A stretch of DNA of 64,000 bases from Mesorhizobium sp. L-2-11 (GCF_016756595.1 NZ_AP023257.1:5472001-5536000), one strand, 5' to 3'; shown: positions 17,988 through 27,001, numbered from the stretch's first letter. The notes: generated by a model from the letters alone, not told the origin. Translations and numbers: made by a program.

Positions 17988-18986
17988 ATGCCTCGTTTGT
18001 CCCGCGCTGTTGCGTTTTCGATCGCGTCGCTTGCTGCGGCGGGCGCTGCTGTCGCCGACCCGCCAGCGCCGGTAAAGCCGAAGCAGGCCGTCCTCATCTC
18101 GTTCGACAGCGCCCGCGATATTTCGCAATGGAAGCGCAGCCGGGCGCTGGCCCAGCGCACCGGCGCCCATTTCACCTATTTCGTGTCCTGCGTCTTCCTG
18201 CTCTCGCCGGAGACGCGCAAGCAATACACGGCGCCCGGCGGGACATCAGGCAAATCCAATATCGGCTTCGCCGCCTCAAAACAGGAAATCGCTGACCGGC
18301 TCGAGCAGATAAACCTCGCCGCCTCGGAAGGCCATGACATCGGCAGCCACGCTTGCGGCCATTTCGACGGCAAGGACTGGAACAAGGCCGACTGGCTGAG
18401 CGAGTTCAGTTCGTTCAAGCGCATTCTCGAAAACGCCTATTCGATCAACGCCATTACCTCCGAACCCGCAGGCTGGCGCGAAATTGCCCGTAAGGCGGTT
18501 GGCTTTCGCGCACCCTATCTGTCGGCAAACAAGGCGCTTTACGAGGCGCTGCCAAAGGCGGGCTATTGGTTCGACGCAAGCGGCGTGTCGCGCGGCCCTG
18601 CCCGGCCACCGACCAGCGACGGCATCACACGCTTCTCATTGCCGCAGATTCCGGAAGGTCCTGACACAAGGCGGGTGATCGCGATGGACTACAATCTCTA
18701 TGTCAGGCATTCCGGCGGGTTCGAGCGGCCGAGCCAGGCGGACGAATTCGCCAACCGGACCTATGACGCCTTTCGCGCCGCCTTCGACGCTCAATACCAG
18801 GGCAAACGCATTCCGCTGGAACTCGGCTTCCATTTCACACTGATGAATGACGGCGCCTACTGGAATGCACTGGAGCGCTTTGCCGGCGAGGTCTGCACCA
18901 GGCCCGATGTCGAGTGCCTCAGCTATCGCGACTATGTTTCGCGGCGACGTGACGGCGAAAAGCAGGCGTCGGTGGGCGCTGACTAG
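17988..18986 (+). CDS. Secreted polysaccharide deacetylase-family protein
   Basis: 332 residues from the ATG at 17988, where a signal peptide begins (AVAFSIASLAAAGAAVAD). The frame reaches back to 17850 with no signal. LISFDSARDISQWKR is a modified form of the NodB catalytic start (usually TFDDG). GHDIGSHACGHFDG provides the His-x3-His type metal site, and VGFRAPYLS matches the R-x-P-Y motif. LGFHFTLMNDGAYW lies near the C terminus. The missing second Asp in the first motif makes the chemistry uncertain. It is probably periplasmic. Confidence 0.8.
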   Translation: MPRLSRAVAFSIASLAAAGAAVADPPAPVKPKQAVLISFDSARDISQWKRSRALAQRTGAHFTYFVSCVFLLSPETRKQYTAPGGTSGKSNIGFAASKQEIADRLEQINLAASEGHDIGSHACGHFDGKDWNKADWLSEFSSFKRILENAYSINAITSEPAGWREIARKAVGFRAPYLSANKALYEALPKAGYWFDASGVSRGPARPPTSDGITRFSLPQIPEGPDTRRVIAMDYNLYVRHSGGFERPSQADEFANRTYDAFRAAFDAQYQGKRIPLELGFHFTLMNDGAYWNALERFAGEVCTRPDVECLSYRDYVSRRRDGEKQASVGAD

Positions 18987-19009
18987 AAGCGCTCGCCGCC
19001 CACTACTCC

Positions 19010-20287
19010 TCAACTTACCGGCTGATCCTCAGGCCGCAAGCCGGCTCGCTCCCGCTCCAGATAAGCCTGGTCGATTTCCGGCAACGGCGCCCCTTCAAGC
19101 GTCGCCTCGAAGGCGCGCAGGCGCTTGTAGATGGAGATCAGTTCGACGATGGTCGGCCAGGAATTCACGAGATATTGGAACGAAGTGGCGACTTGAGAAA
19201 AGGCGGTGACAATCTGCTGAAAAAGTCCAAAGGTTATCTTACCAAGAGCTAGTGTCGGAACAAGAATGAGCGTGGCAAAAACGTTGTCCACCTGGAGATA
19301 TAGATAACGCACCATGTCGAAATAGACATAGTGAGCGTATAGCGTGAAGTAGTTCTTCCGAACATTGCCGAAAAGCTCGGCCAGCGTTGGTGGCTGCGCG
19401 CGTGCCGTATCGTCCTCGCCGAGGACAAGTTCCTTGCGCAGCGCGGCTTCAACACGCTGATTGCGAAACTCCAACCCAGGCAACTTGACGCCAACGACTG
19501 CCAGCAAGCCGGTGCCAAACAGAGACCAGCCGATCGCCGCGATGACCAGCGGATAAGGGATTGCGCCGACGATTGGGAGCGTTGCAACATGGACGGAAAG
19601 GGAGGCCAGCACGGGCAGGAATGCAATCAGGGTCATGATGGAGTCGATGAAGTTCACTCCGAGCCCCTGCATCGTACCCGAAAAGCGCATCGTGTCGTCC
19701 TGAACGCGCTGCGACGCCCCTTCGATATGGCGCAGCCGCGGCCAGTAAGCGGTAAAATAATCGTTCATCGCGGTGCGCCAGCGAAAGACATAATGCCTGA
19801 CGAAAAAGACGTTCAAGACCGCAATCGACATATAGAGCAGCGCCAGCGACAGGAATTGCCACACTCCATAGTAGAGCTCAGCAGGGGGGACTGATCCAGG
19901 TGTGGTGAGCGCCCTCTGCACCATGTCGTAAAACATGCCGCGCCAGTCATTGAGCGCCACGCTGATCTGGACGATGAAATTGGTGACGAAAATGATCAAA
20001 CCAGAGCCAAGGATCGACCAGTTCTGCCAGCGATGCGGGGAATACAGCGCCCAAAAAAGGTAGAATACGCCCATACCGGCGAAGAAATAGCCGTAAAACC
20101 AGAGAAATGCCGGCGTCAGGAATCTTATCGGGCTGATGACTGGCGCTGCTTGCGGGTCGACCGGCGGCATGCCGAGCATCGTGCCAAGGTGTTCGCCGCC
20201 GAAAAACCACAGGAGGACGAGCAGAAGGCTCCATACGACGGCCGAAATGAAAAACAACTTCGGCTGCGGGAAGAAGGATACGAACAC
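19010..20287 (-). CDS. bacA: Peptide transporter BacA/SbmA
   Basis: 425 residues from a GTG start (20285-20287), with GAGGA 9 bases upstream; no ATG fits. The start VFVSFFPQPKLFF corresponds to the conserved N terminus of rhizobial BacA. About eight hydrophobic segments and the SbmA/BacA-type core (DWRGMFYDMVQRALTTPG, FRWRTAMNDYF, IEGASQRVQDDTMRF) support the call. This inner-membrane proton-driven importer takes up antimicrobial and nodule-specific cysteine-rich peptides and affects very-long-chain fatty-acid lipid A. It lacks the ATPase domain seen in BacA-related ABC proteins. In Sinorhizobium it is needed for bacteroid survival. Confidence 0.93.
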   Translation of the reverse strand: MFVSFFPQPKLFFISAVVWSLLLVLLWFFGGEHLGTMLGMPPVDPQAAPVISPIRFLTPAFLWFYGYFFAGMGVFYLFWALYSPHRWQNWSILGSGLIIFVTNFIVQISVALNDWRGMFYDMVQRALTTPGSVPPAELYYGVWQFLSLALLYMSIAVLNVFFVRHYVFRWRTAMNDYFTAYWPRLRHIEGASQRVQDDTMRFSGTMQGLGVNFIDSIMTLIAFLPVLASLSVHVATLPIVGAIPYPLVIAAIGWSLFGTGLLAVVGVKLPGLEFRNQRVEAALRKELVLGEDDTARAQPPTLAELFGNVRKNYFTLYAHYVYFDMVRYLYLQVDNVFATLILVPTLALGKITFGLFQQIVTAFSQVATSFQYLVNSWPTIVELISIYKRLRAFEATLEGAPLPEIDQAYLERERAGLRPEDQPVS

Positions 20288-20409
20288 GTTGGGGAAATCC
20301 TCGGTCGATGCGCAAATCAGTGGCGTTGCTGTTCAGCGGGCATAAGGTCACACATCGAAAGCAATGAAAATGGCCGGTGCGCGATGCCCGGCCCCGAGCA
20401 AGACCACAA

Positions 20410-21570
20410 TCATGGCGATTTTGGCGCAGCCGACCAGATGACCGCGCCAGAGACCAGCAGCACGGCGGCGGCCACGATCGATGCGAGGAAGAAGTCGCCC
20501 GAGGCTTCGGCAAGCAGCCCGGCGACGATCGGACCGATGATCTGGCCGAGGCCGAAGGACGCCGTCATCGACGCCAGGATCCGGCGTGGCGCTTGCGGGG
20601 CAAGCTGCCTTCCGCTCTGCAGGCCGAGCGCGGTGATGGCGATGAAGGTGCCGCCAAGCAGAAACCCGCCGAGCAGCGGCCCAATGTGTCCGCCCATAGT
20701 GACGCTCGCGCTGACCCCGACCACCTCGACGAGGCACCCCCAGGCATAAGCCCGGTAGAGCCCGATCTTTGCCGCGATCTTCTGCCACAGCCAGACCGAG
20801 GGAATTCCGGCAAGGCCGGTGACCATCCACACCACGGCCTCGAAGACGCGGCCGCCGCCGCCCTGCCGGACGATGGCGACCAGGAACGTCGCCGTCACGA
20901 TATAGCCGAAGCCGAACAGCCCGTAGGCGACAATGACCTTCACCAGCGACCGGTCCTTTGGCAGCGCCGGTTCGCGGCCATCGGCGCCGTTGGCGGTCGC
21001 AGTGCTGCCGAGCAGCAAGGCCACAACGGCAATCGCGCAGGCTGAGATCGCGGCGGACCAGAACCAGCCCGCCGACCAGCCGGCCTGTCCGGTGACGAGT
21101 ACTGCCATCAGCGCCGAGGACGCTGCTATGCCAAGGCCGACGCCGCCGAAATGCAGCGCCTGCAGGTCGTTTCGGCCGGCCGCGGCGAGATGGCCGAAAA
21201 CAATGCTGGACATGAACACCAGGACGAAGGCGCTGGCCACACCGGCCAGAAAGCGGATGACGAGAAAAGCCGACATCGTGTCGGCCAGGCCCATCAGCCC
21301 GGTGAGGACTGCGGTGGCGGCAAGACCGCCAAGCATCAGCAGGCGCTCGCGACCGTGCGCCCAGCCGCCGACGGCTGCGAGCGCGCCAACGAGATAGCCG
21401 AGATAGTTGGCGGATGCGATCCAGCCGGCATCGGCCGGCGACAGGCCAAGTTCCTGCATCATGCCGGGCAGGATCGGCGTGTAGACGAAGCGGCCGATGC
21501 CCATGGCGACGGCCAGGGCAATCATGCCGGCGAAGGCGAGGCGCAGAGGGGACGGCGAAGCGGCTTTCAT
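20410..21570 (-). CDS. YbfB/YjiJ-family MFS transporter
   Basis: 386 residues from the ATG at 21568-21570, with twelve expected membrane segments. FAGMIALAVAMGIGRFVYTP and PGMMQELGLSPADAGWIAS are the characteristic start of the YbfB/YjiJ subfamily. FGLGQIIGPIVAGLLAE closes the C-terminal half. The substrate is unknown; members are usually annotated as putative exporters. A GGTGCAC direct repeat lies just upstream, and a RIME-like repeat lies beyond it. Confidence 0.85.
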   Translation of the reverse strand: MKAASPSPLRLAFAGMIALAVAMGIGRFVYTPILPGMMQELGLSPADAGWIASANYLGYLVGALAAVGGWAHGRERLLMLGGLAATAVLTGLMGLADTMSAFLVIRFLAGVASAFVLVFMSSIVFGHLAAAGRNDLQALHFGGVGLGIAASSALMAVLVTGQAGWSAGWFWSAAISACAIAVVALLLGSTATANGADGREPALPKDRSLVKVIVAYGLFGFGYIVTATFLVAIVRQGGGGRVFEAVVWMVTGLAGIPSVWLWQKIAAKIGLYRAYAWGCLVEVVGVSASVTMGGHIGPLLGGFLLGGTFIAITALGLQSGRQLAPQAPRRILASMTASFGLGQIIGPIVAGLLAEASGDFFLASIVAAAVLLVSGAVIWSAAPKSP

Positions 21571-21573
21571 TGC

Positions 21574-21591
21574 GGTGCACAATAGGTGCAC
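21574..21591. promoter_or_regulatory. Tandem GGTGCAC motif before the MFS gene
   Basis: GGTGCAC occurs at 21574-21580 and 21585-21591, an 11-base period that places both copies on one helix face. Each core GTGCAC is a palindrome. It lies only a few bases upstream of the MFS start codon and could be a repressor site. No regulator gene is adjacent on that side. Confidence 0.35.
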
Positions 21592-21688
21592 GAGCCGGTG
21601 AGACAATCCGCTTCTTGTTGGGCCAGAGAGGGTTGCAAGGACTCTATTGAAGCGCGCAGTGATACAGGACGAGCGTCGGCGCTCTACG

Positions 21689-21848
21689 GCGCCCCCCTCT
21701 GTCCTGCCGGACATCTCCCCCACTTGGGGGAGATCGGCGGCTTCGGCGCCGGCTCTCCATTCTTCAATCTCGGATATTGGCGAAAGCGGCGATGACGGCC
21801 GATCTCCCCCCTCGTGGGGGAGATGCCCGGCAGGGCAGAGGGGGGCGC
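21689..21848. repeat. RIME-like palindromic repeat, second copy
   Basis: GGCGCCCCCCTCTG at the left is inverted as CAGAGGGGGGCGC at the right (ending about 21848). Internal hairpins of the CTCCCCC...GGGGGAG type are at 21715-21733 and 21802-21823. ATTGGCGAAAGCGGC (from about 21777) is shared with the element at 5862-6074. It lies between the MFS gene and a small gene. Confidence 0.8.
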
Positions 21849-21948
21849 GAAGGATCGTCGACGTTCGTTCTGTACCGCCGCGGCGCTCGAATACGCCTAC
21901 GGTGCAGGTCCGCTGCGGCTGAAATCCTCCGTACAGAGGATTCGACTT

Positions 21949-22161
21949 TTAATTAGACCCGAAAAGGACTGAACGCGTCTCGTAGGCCGTGCGCCGGGCC
22001 GTCAGCCGGAACGGCAGGTCGCCGAGTTCGCGCTCCGACATGCTGTCGAGCACAGGATGCGACAGCGGATCGGTTGCCCATCGGGTGGCCTCGCTTTCAT
22101 GCGACCGGCTTTGCCGCGCGCCGGCAGCGGAAAAGACCCCGAGCAGTGACAAAATCTTCAT
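21949..22161 (-). CDS. Small hypothetical protein, DUF1127-like C terminus
   Basis: 70 residues. The middle part, LSHPVLDSMSERELGDLPFR, is reminiscent of the short DUF1127 motif (basic/acidic helix with SDRELxDLG) found in many small rhizobial stress proteins, but the match is by eye only. It is transcribed divergently from the LysR gene at 22259, the usual setting for a LysR target. The start MKILSLLGVFSAAG is mildly hydrophobic and not a convincing signal peptide. It may also be a chance frame. Confidence 0.5.
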   Translation of the reverse strand: MKILSLLGVFSAAGARQSRSHESEATRWATDPLSHPVLDSMSERELGDLPFRLTARRTAYETRSVLFGSN

Positions 22162-22258
22162 CGCATTGTTCCTCTACAGGTCTGCTTCTTCCTTAAAATT
22201 TGCCGTTCCGCCTTGTATTTCAATTGAGATTTCAACCATGGCGGTTTAGAAAAACTGT

Positions 22259-23173
22259 ATGGGTATGCTCAATCGCGTCCACCTCAACGGCCTGCGCGCC
22301 GTGGAAACCGTCGCCCGCCTGGGATCGCTTTCGGCTGCGGCGAGCGAACTCAACGTGTCCGCCAGCGCCGTCAGCCAGCAAGTCAAGCGGACGGAAGCGC
22401 AACTTGGCCAGGCGCTGTTCGAACGAACGGCAAGCGGTCTGGTGCCGACCGAATTCGGCACCGTCTTCACCGCCCGGCTCGGGGCAGGTTTCCGCGAGCT
22501 CGCCCAAGCCGTGGCGCTCGCCGACGAGGCCTCCGAATGCACGCTGGTGGTCTCGGTCGCGCCGGCCTTTGCCTCGAAGTGGCTGCTGCCTCGACTGTCA
22601 CGTCACTTCGCCCTGCATCCGAATGTGCTTTTGCGCATCGACGCCTCGGTGCGGATTGCCGATCTCGATCGCTCGGACATCGACATCGCCATCCGGCTTG
22701 GCGACGGCAAATGGCCGGGCGTGCGCGCGGAGCTGCTGCTGGCGCAGGAAGTCTTCCCGGTCTGCGCTCCGGTGATCGCCGACAAACTGAAATCGATCGA
22801 AGATCTTGCCTCGACTTGCGCGATCACCGACGAAAAAGCGATGATCAGCTGGGAAAGCTGGTTCGAGGCGGCCGGGGTAAAGCCGGTCAGCTTCCTCAAG
22901 GGCGCGCGCTTCACCGACCCGATGCTTTGCCTGGAATCGGCGATCGCCGGCCACGGCGTCATGCTCGGCTGGCAGTTGCTGACGGCTGACGCTCTCGCCG
23001 ACGGCCGGCTGGTCGCGCCGTTCGGCGTCCGCGCCGAGAGCGGGCTGGGCTACTGGCTGGTCACCTCGGCCAGCAAGAGCGAGAGCCGCAAGGTGCGCGA
23101 TTTCAAGCTCTGGATCCGCGAGGAGATCGAGGCAACGATGGCGCAGTTCGGCGCGCTCGCCGGCGCGGCCTGA
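22259..23173 (+). CDS. LysR-family transcriptional regulator (GcvA-like)
   Basis: 304 residues. The N-terminal winged helix-turn-helix (about 7-65) is seen in NGLRAVETVARLGSLSAAAS, ELNVSASAVSQQVKRTE and FERTASGLVPTEFG. The substrate-binding domain follows (about 90-295), with SVAPAFASKWLLPRLSRF-like GcvA-group features including ASVRIADLDRSDIDIAIRLG. Effector unknown. The divergent small gene at 21949 is its most likely target. An aminopeptidase gene follows after 83 bases on the same strand. Confidence 0.9.
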   Translation: MGMLNRVHLNGLRAVETVARLGSLSAAASELNVSASAVSQQVKRTEAQLGQALFERTASGLVPTEFGTVFTARLGAGFRELAQAVALADEASECTLVVSVAPAFASKWLLPRLSRHFALHPNVLLRIDASVRIADLDRSDIDIAIRLGDGKWPGVRAELLLAQEVFPVCAPVIADKLKSIEDLASTCAITDEKAMISWESWFEAAGVKPVSFLKGARFTDPMLCLESAIAGHGVMLGWQLLTADALADGRLVAPFGVRAESGLGYWLVTSASKSESRKVRDFKLWIREEIEATMAQFGALAGAA

Positions 23174-23256
23174 GCGGGCCCGGTCGATCACGGTGGAAAG
23201 ACCGACGGCACCGGTCTATGTAAGAACCAGACTCCCACATCGCGACAGGCAGGATC

Positions 23257-24513
23257 ATGACCACACATTCGCGCGGCGTTGCCGCAACGATCGACCCGGT
23301 GAAGCTCGACAGGCTGGCAGAAGTCGCCATCAAGGTCGGGCTGCAATTGCAGCCGGGACAGGATCTGGTGCTGACATCGTCGATCGCAGCGCTGCCTTTG
23401 ACGCGACGGATCGTCGAGCATGCCTACAAGGCGGGCGCCGGCCTGGTGACGCCGATCTTCAACGACGACGAGATGACGCTGGCGCGCTTCCGCTATGGCG
23501 CCGATGCCGGTTTTGACCACGCCGCGGGCTGGCTTTACGAAGGCATGGCCAAGGCCTTCGCCAACAATGCGGCGCGGCTGGCGGTGCGCGGCGAGGATCC
23601 GTCGCTGCTGTCGGCGCAGGATCCGGCAAAAGTAGCGCGCGCCAACAAGGCAAACTCGATCGCCTACCAGCCGGCACTGGAAAAGATCACCGGCTTTGAC
23701 ATCAACTGGAACATCGTCGCCTATCCCGACCTGGCCTGGGCCAGGCAGGTATTTCCCGACGATGCCGATGACGTCGCCGTGGCAAAACTCGCCGACGCCA
23801 TCTTTGCCGCCTCGCGGGTCGATGTCGATGACCCGATCGGCAACTGGACAGCGCACAATGCGGCTCTGCGTAGCCGCACCGAATGGCTGAACGGCCATAA
23901 TTTCCATGCGCTGCATTTCACCGGACCCGGCACCGACCTGACCGTCGGTCTGGCCGACGGCCATGAATGGATGGGCGGCGCCTCGACCGCCAGGAACGGC
24001 ATCACCTGCAACCCGAACATCCCGACCGAGGAGGTTTTCACCACGCCGCATGCAAGGCGCGTCGAAGGCCATGTTACGAGCACCAAGCCGCTGTCGTACC
24101 AAGGCACGCTGATCGACGGCATTGCAGTGCGTTTCGAGGCGGGCCGCATCGTCGACGCCAAGGCCAGCCGCGGCGAGGATGTGCTGAAGAAAGTGCTCGA
24201 CACCGATGAAGGCTCCCGCCGGCTCGGCGAGGTCGCCTTGGTGCCGCATTCCTCGCCGATCGCGGCGAGCGGCCTCTTGTTCTTCAACACGCTGTTCGAC
24301 GAGAATGCCGCCTGCCATATCGCGCTCGGCCAGTGCTATTCGAAGTGCTTTGTCGACGGCGCCTCGCTCACGCAGGACGAGATCGCGGCGCGCGGCGGCA
24401 ACAAGAGCTTCATCCATATCGACTGGATGATCGGTTCGGACAAGGTCGACATCGACGGCGTCGGCAAGGACGGCGGCCGCGTGCCGGTGATGCGCAAGGG
24501 CGAGTGGGCGTAA
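23257..24513 (+). CDS. M29-family aminopeptidase
   Basis: 418 residues, the usual length of the thermophilic-type M29 metallopeptidases (AmpS/AmpT). The family releases N-terminal amino acids and uses a two-metal site. Visible conserved parts are PGQDLVLTSSIAALPLTR, GHNFHALHFTGPGTDLTVGL, NIPTEEVFTTPHARRVEGH (metal-ligand Glu, and His), VALVPHSSPI and the C-terminal HIDWMIGS. It is cytoplasmic, as no signal is present. The last codons and stop are duplicated in tandem just downstream. Confidence 0.92.
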   Translation: MTTHSRGVAATIDPVKLDRLAEVAIKVGLQLQPGQDLVLTSSIAALPLTRRIVEHAYKAGAGLVTPIFNDDEMTLARFRYGADAGFDHAAGWLYEGMAKAFANNAARLAVRGEDPSLLSAQDPAKVARANKANSIAYQPALEKITGFDINWNIVAYPDLAWARQVFPDDADDVAVAKLADAIFAASRVDVDDPIGNWTAHNAALRSRTEWLNGHNFHALHFTGPGTDLTVGLADGHEWMGGASTARNGITCNPNIPTEEVFTTPHARRVEGHVTSTKPLSYQGTLIDGIAVRFEAGRIVDAKASRGEDVLKKVLDTDEGSRRLGEVALVPHSSPIAASGLLFFNTLFDENAACHIALGQCYSKCFVDGASLTQDEIAARGGNKSFIHIDWMIGSDKVDIDGVGKDGGRVPVMRKGEWA

Positions 24514-24586
24514 GGGCGAGTGGGCGTAAGCAGCCGCCAGCAAGCCGTCATGGCCAGCAAGACGTCATGGCCAGCAAGACGTCATG
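24498..24586. repeat. Two adjacent short tandem repeats
   Basis: A 16-bp unit, GGGCGAGTGGGCGTAA, occurs twice in direct tandem (24498-24513 and 24514-24529); the first copy includes the aminopeptidase stop. Three 17-bp units GCCAGCAAGMCGTCATG follow at 24536-24552, 24553-24569 and 24570-24586, differing at one base. The pattern is consistent with slipped-strand duplication. Confidence 0.9.
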
Positions 24587-24608
24587 GCGGCCAACCCCGG
24601 AGTTGGCA

Positions 24609-24965
24609 ATGAAACGGGATATCAGGGTCAGACGCATCTACGAGCCGCCCTCGCCTGGCGATGGGCAGCGGGTGCTCATAGACCGCGTATGGCCGCGCGG
24701 CGTCCGCAAGGAAGACGCCGAACTGACGCTATGGCTGAAGACCATCGCGCCAAGCGATGAATTGCGCAAATGGTTCGGCCACGATCCGACGCGCTGGATG
24801 GAATTCCAGCAGCGCTATCGCGGCGAGCTCGACAGGAACAGCGAGGCGGTCGGCCAATTGCGCGCCCTGCTCGACAACGGCCGGGTGACACTGCTCTACG
24901 GCGCCCAGGACGAACTGCACAACAACGCAGTGGCTTTGGCCGATTATCTCAGCCTGAAGGGCTGA
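24609..24965 (+). CDS. DUF488-family protein
   Basis: 118 residues from the ATG at 24609; the longer open frame upstream passes through the tandem repeats and is not used. The protein has the DUF488 features IRVRRIYEPPSPGDGQRVLI near the start, DRVWPRGVRKEDAEL, WFGHDPTRWMEFQQRY and VTLLYGAQDELHNNAVAL. The function is not established; the family is widespread, small and cytoplasmic. Its distance from the aminopeptidase is 95 bases, so co-transcription is possible. Confidence 0.9.
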   Translation: MKRDIRVRRIYEPPSPGDGQRVLIDRVWPRGVRKEDAELTLWLKTIAPSDELRKWFGHDPTRWMEFQQRYRGELDRNSEAVGQLRALLDNGRVTLLYGAQDELHNNAVALADYLSLKG

Positions 24966-25003
24966 GGCAGCGCGCTGCCGGATCACATCCGCGCCTTTGT
25001 CGC

Positions 25004-25106
25004 TAAAGCGCGTCGCATTTGACCGGCCTCACGCGACGCGCTTTAGGTTGTTGGTTTTATGCATGTCGTTATCGCAAAACCGCTGCACACTTTTGCGCGA
25101 CATGCA
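25004..25106. repeat. Rhizobial intergenic repeat with two inverted pairs
   Basis: TAAAGCGCGTCGC (25004-25016) is perfectly inverted as GCGACGCGCTTTA (25033-25045). A second pair, TGCATGTCG (25060-25068) with CGACATGCA (25098-25106), follows. The combination resembles an intergenic repeat I recall as common in Rhizobiales. It lies between the convergent DUF488 and ABC ATPase genes, where it may act as a bidirectional terminator. Confidence 0.75.
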
Positions 25107-25112
25107 TTAATC

Positions 25113-26180
25113 TCAGGCGACACGCAGTTCCGTGGCCGCATCGAAGAGGTGCACCTTGCCCGGCAGCACCGAAAGATTGATCGCGGCGCCGGCGTTGCGG
25201 CGCTCGTCACGCGGCACCACGGCGACGGCATCGTATCCCGCCACGCGCAAATGAATCTGGACATCCGCGCCGGTCGTTTCGGACAGCACGACCTCGCCCT
25301 TGATCTCACCCGCATCCGAAATGCCGAGATCATGTGGCCGCACCCCCATGATGACCTTTTGGCCTGGTTTTGCCTTGATCTGCGGCGACAGGCCGATCGA
25401 CACGCCTTCGGCGACGAAGCGAGGACTGCCGCCTGCGGTCTCGACAGCGCCGGCGATGAAGTTCATCGACGGCGAGCCGATGAAATCAGCGACATATTTC
25501 GAGTTCGGGCGCTCATAGACCTCATCGGGCGTGCCGATCTGCATGATCCTGCCGGCGTGCATCAGCACGATCTTGTCGGCCATCGTCATCGCCTCGATCT
25601 GGTCATGGGTGACGTAGATCGTGGTCGTGCCGAGACGGTTGTGGAGTTGGCGGATTTCCACGCGCATATGCGTGCGCAGCTTGGCGTCGAGATTGGAGAG
25701 CGGCTCGTCGAAAAGGAAGACGGCGGCATTGCGCACCATGGCGCGGCCCATGGCGACGCGCTGGCGCTGGCCACCCGACAGTTCCTTGGGATAGCGGCCG
25801 AGGTAGGGTGTGAGATTCAGGATTTCCGCCGCCCATTCGACCTTCTTCCTGATCTCCGCCTTTGGCACTTTCGCCACTTCGAGGCTGAAGCCGATATTGT
25901 CGAACACCTTCATCGTCGGATAGAGAGCGTAGTTCTGGAACACCATCGCGATGTCGCGGTCGCGCGGGTGAACATCGTTGACCCGCCTGTCGCCGATCAA
26001 GAGGTCGCCGCTGGTCACGCGCTCGAGGCCGGCTGTCATGCGCAGCAGCGTGGTCTTGCCGCAGCCCGACGGCCCAAGAAGCACGACGAATTCACGGTCG
26101 GCAATGCCGAAGGAGATGTCCTTCATCACCTCGACATGCCCGAAACTCTTGGCGATGTTCTTGTATTCTACAGTGGCCAT
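25113..26180 (-). CDS. Sugar ABC importer ATP-binding protein (UgpC/MalK type)
   Basis: 355 residues. Walker A GPSGCGKT (36-43), LSGGQRQRVAMGRAMV signature, Walker B VFLFDEPLSNLDAK and the switch His in THDQIEA are all present. A C-terminal TOBE/OB regulatory domain (about 240-355) marks the MalK/UgpC subfamily. It is the last gene of the operon running from the permease at 30328 to here. Together with the binding protein and two permeases it would import a carbohydrate or polyol. Confidence 0.92.
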   Translation of the reverse strand: MATVEYKNIAKSFGHVEVMKDISFGIADREFVVLLGPSGCGKTTLLRMTAGLERVTSGDLLIGDRRVNDVHPRDRDIAMVFQNYALYPTMKVFDNIGFSLEVAKVPKAEIRKKVEWAAEILNLTPYLGRYPKELSGGQRQRVAMGRAMVRNAAVFLFDEPLSNLDAKLRTHMRVEIRQLHNRLGTTTIYVTHDQIEAMTMADKIVLMHAGRIMQIGTPDEVYERPNSKYVADFIGSPSMNFIAGAVETAGGSPRFVAEGVSIGLSPQIKAKPGQKVIMGVRPHDLGISDAGEIKGEVVLSETTGADVQIHLRVAGYDAVAVVPRDERRNAGAAINLSVLPGKVHLFDAATELRVA

Positions 26181-26211
26181 TCTGTCTCTCCAGACGCCCG
26201 GTTACGGGTCG

Positions 26212-26937
26212 TCAGTATTTCTGCCTGGTCGGCGTGATGACGATTTCCTGCACGAGAGCGTTTTGTGGCATTTGGTAGGTGTGCAGCATGAGGTCAGCGA
26301 CGTGCTCCGGGCCGATGCCGCCGCCGATCTTGAGCTTGTTGGCCTTGTAGTTGGCGAGCGTCTGCGGATCGAGGACGCCGCTCAGAACCTCGGTTTCGAT
26401 CACCCCGGGCGAAAGCACGACGACGCGGACGTCATAGTCGGAAAGATAGTCGCGCAGCGATTCCGACACGGCGTGAACGAAGAATTTCGTCCCGCAGTAG
26501 ACCGTATGATCCGGATAGATTTTTCGGCCGGCGATCGAACTCATCATGAACAGCGTTCCATGACGGCGCTCCATCATGCCCGACATCACGGCGTGGACCG
26601 AATTCAGCACGCCTTTGGTGTTGATGTCGATCATCTCGTCCCATTCCTCGGGCGGCTGGCGGCCGATGTCGGCAAGACGCGCAATGCCGGCATTGGCAAA
26701 CAGCATGTCGACCGGTCCGTATTCGGCTTCCGCCTCCTTCACCGCGGCCGCGATCGCGGCGCGGTCGCGGACATCGACCTGCCGGGCCATGCTGTCGGGC
26801 AGGTTCAGCGCCTGCATGCGCTGCAGACGGCGGGCCATCATCAAAACAGGGTGGCCGGCGCGCGAAAACACCTTGGCGACCGCCTCGCCGATACCAGAAC
26901 TGGCTCCCGTCACTGCTACAAGCTGTTTTCCAGCCAT
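26212..26937 (-). CDS. SDR-family oxidoreductase in the sugar-import operon
   Basis: 241 residues, classical SDR: TGASSGIG near the N terminus, NAGIARLADIGRQP after the fourth strand, MSSIAG and YCGTK for the catalytic Ser-Tyr-Lys. GVIETEVLSGVL follows in the substrate loop. It lies between the binding protein and ATPase genes, which suggests it oxidises or reduces the imported compound or a first intermediate. It resembles the serine 3-dehydrogenase/YdfG branch by general pattern, but I cannot fix a substrate. Confidence 0.85.
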   Translation of the reverse strand: MAGKQLVAVTGASSGIGEAVAKVFSRAGHPVLMMARRLQRMQALNLPDSMARQVDVRDRAAIAAAVKEAEAEYGPVDMLFANAGIARLADIGRQPPEEWDEMIDINTKGVLNSVHAVMSGMMERRHGTLFMMSSIAGRKIYPDHTVYCGTKFFVHAVSESLRDYLSDYDVRVVVLSPGVIETEVLSGVLDPQTLANYKANKLKIGGGIGPEHVADLMLHTYQMPQNALVQEIVITPTRQKY

Positions 26938-27001
26938 GGCTTTTCCTCATGGAAGTTGTCGATACGCCGGGGTGGCGGCCTAAGCCGCCACCCCGGAACA
27001 T

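Noticed and set aside
20348..21580. 410-residue minus-strand frame opposite the MFS gene's true frame
   Set aside because: Arginine-rich product without membrane helices; the other frame has twelve.
23188..24543. 451-residue minus-strand frame
   Set aside because: It is antisense to the M29 aminopeptidase.
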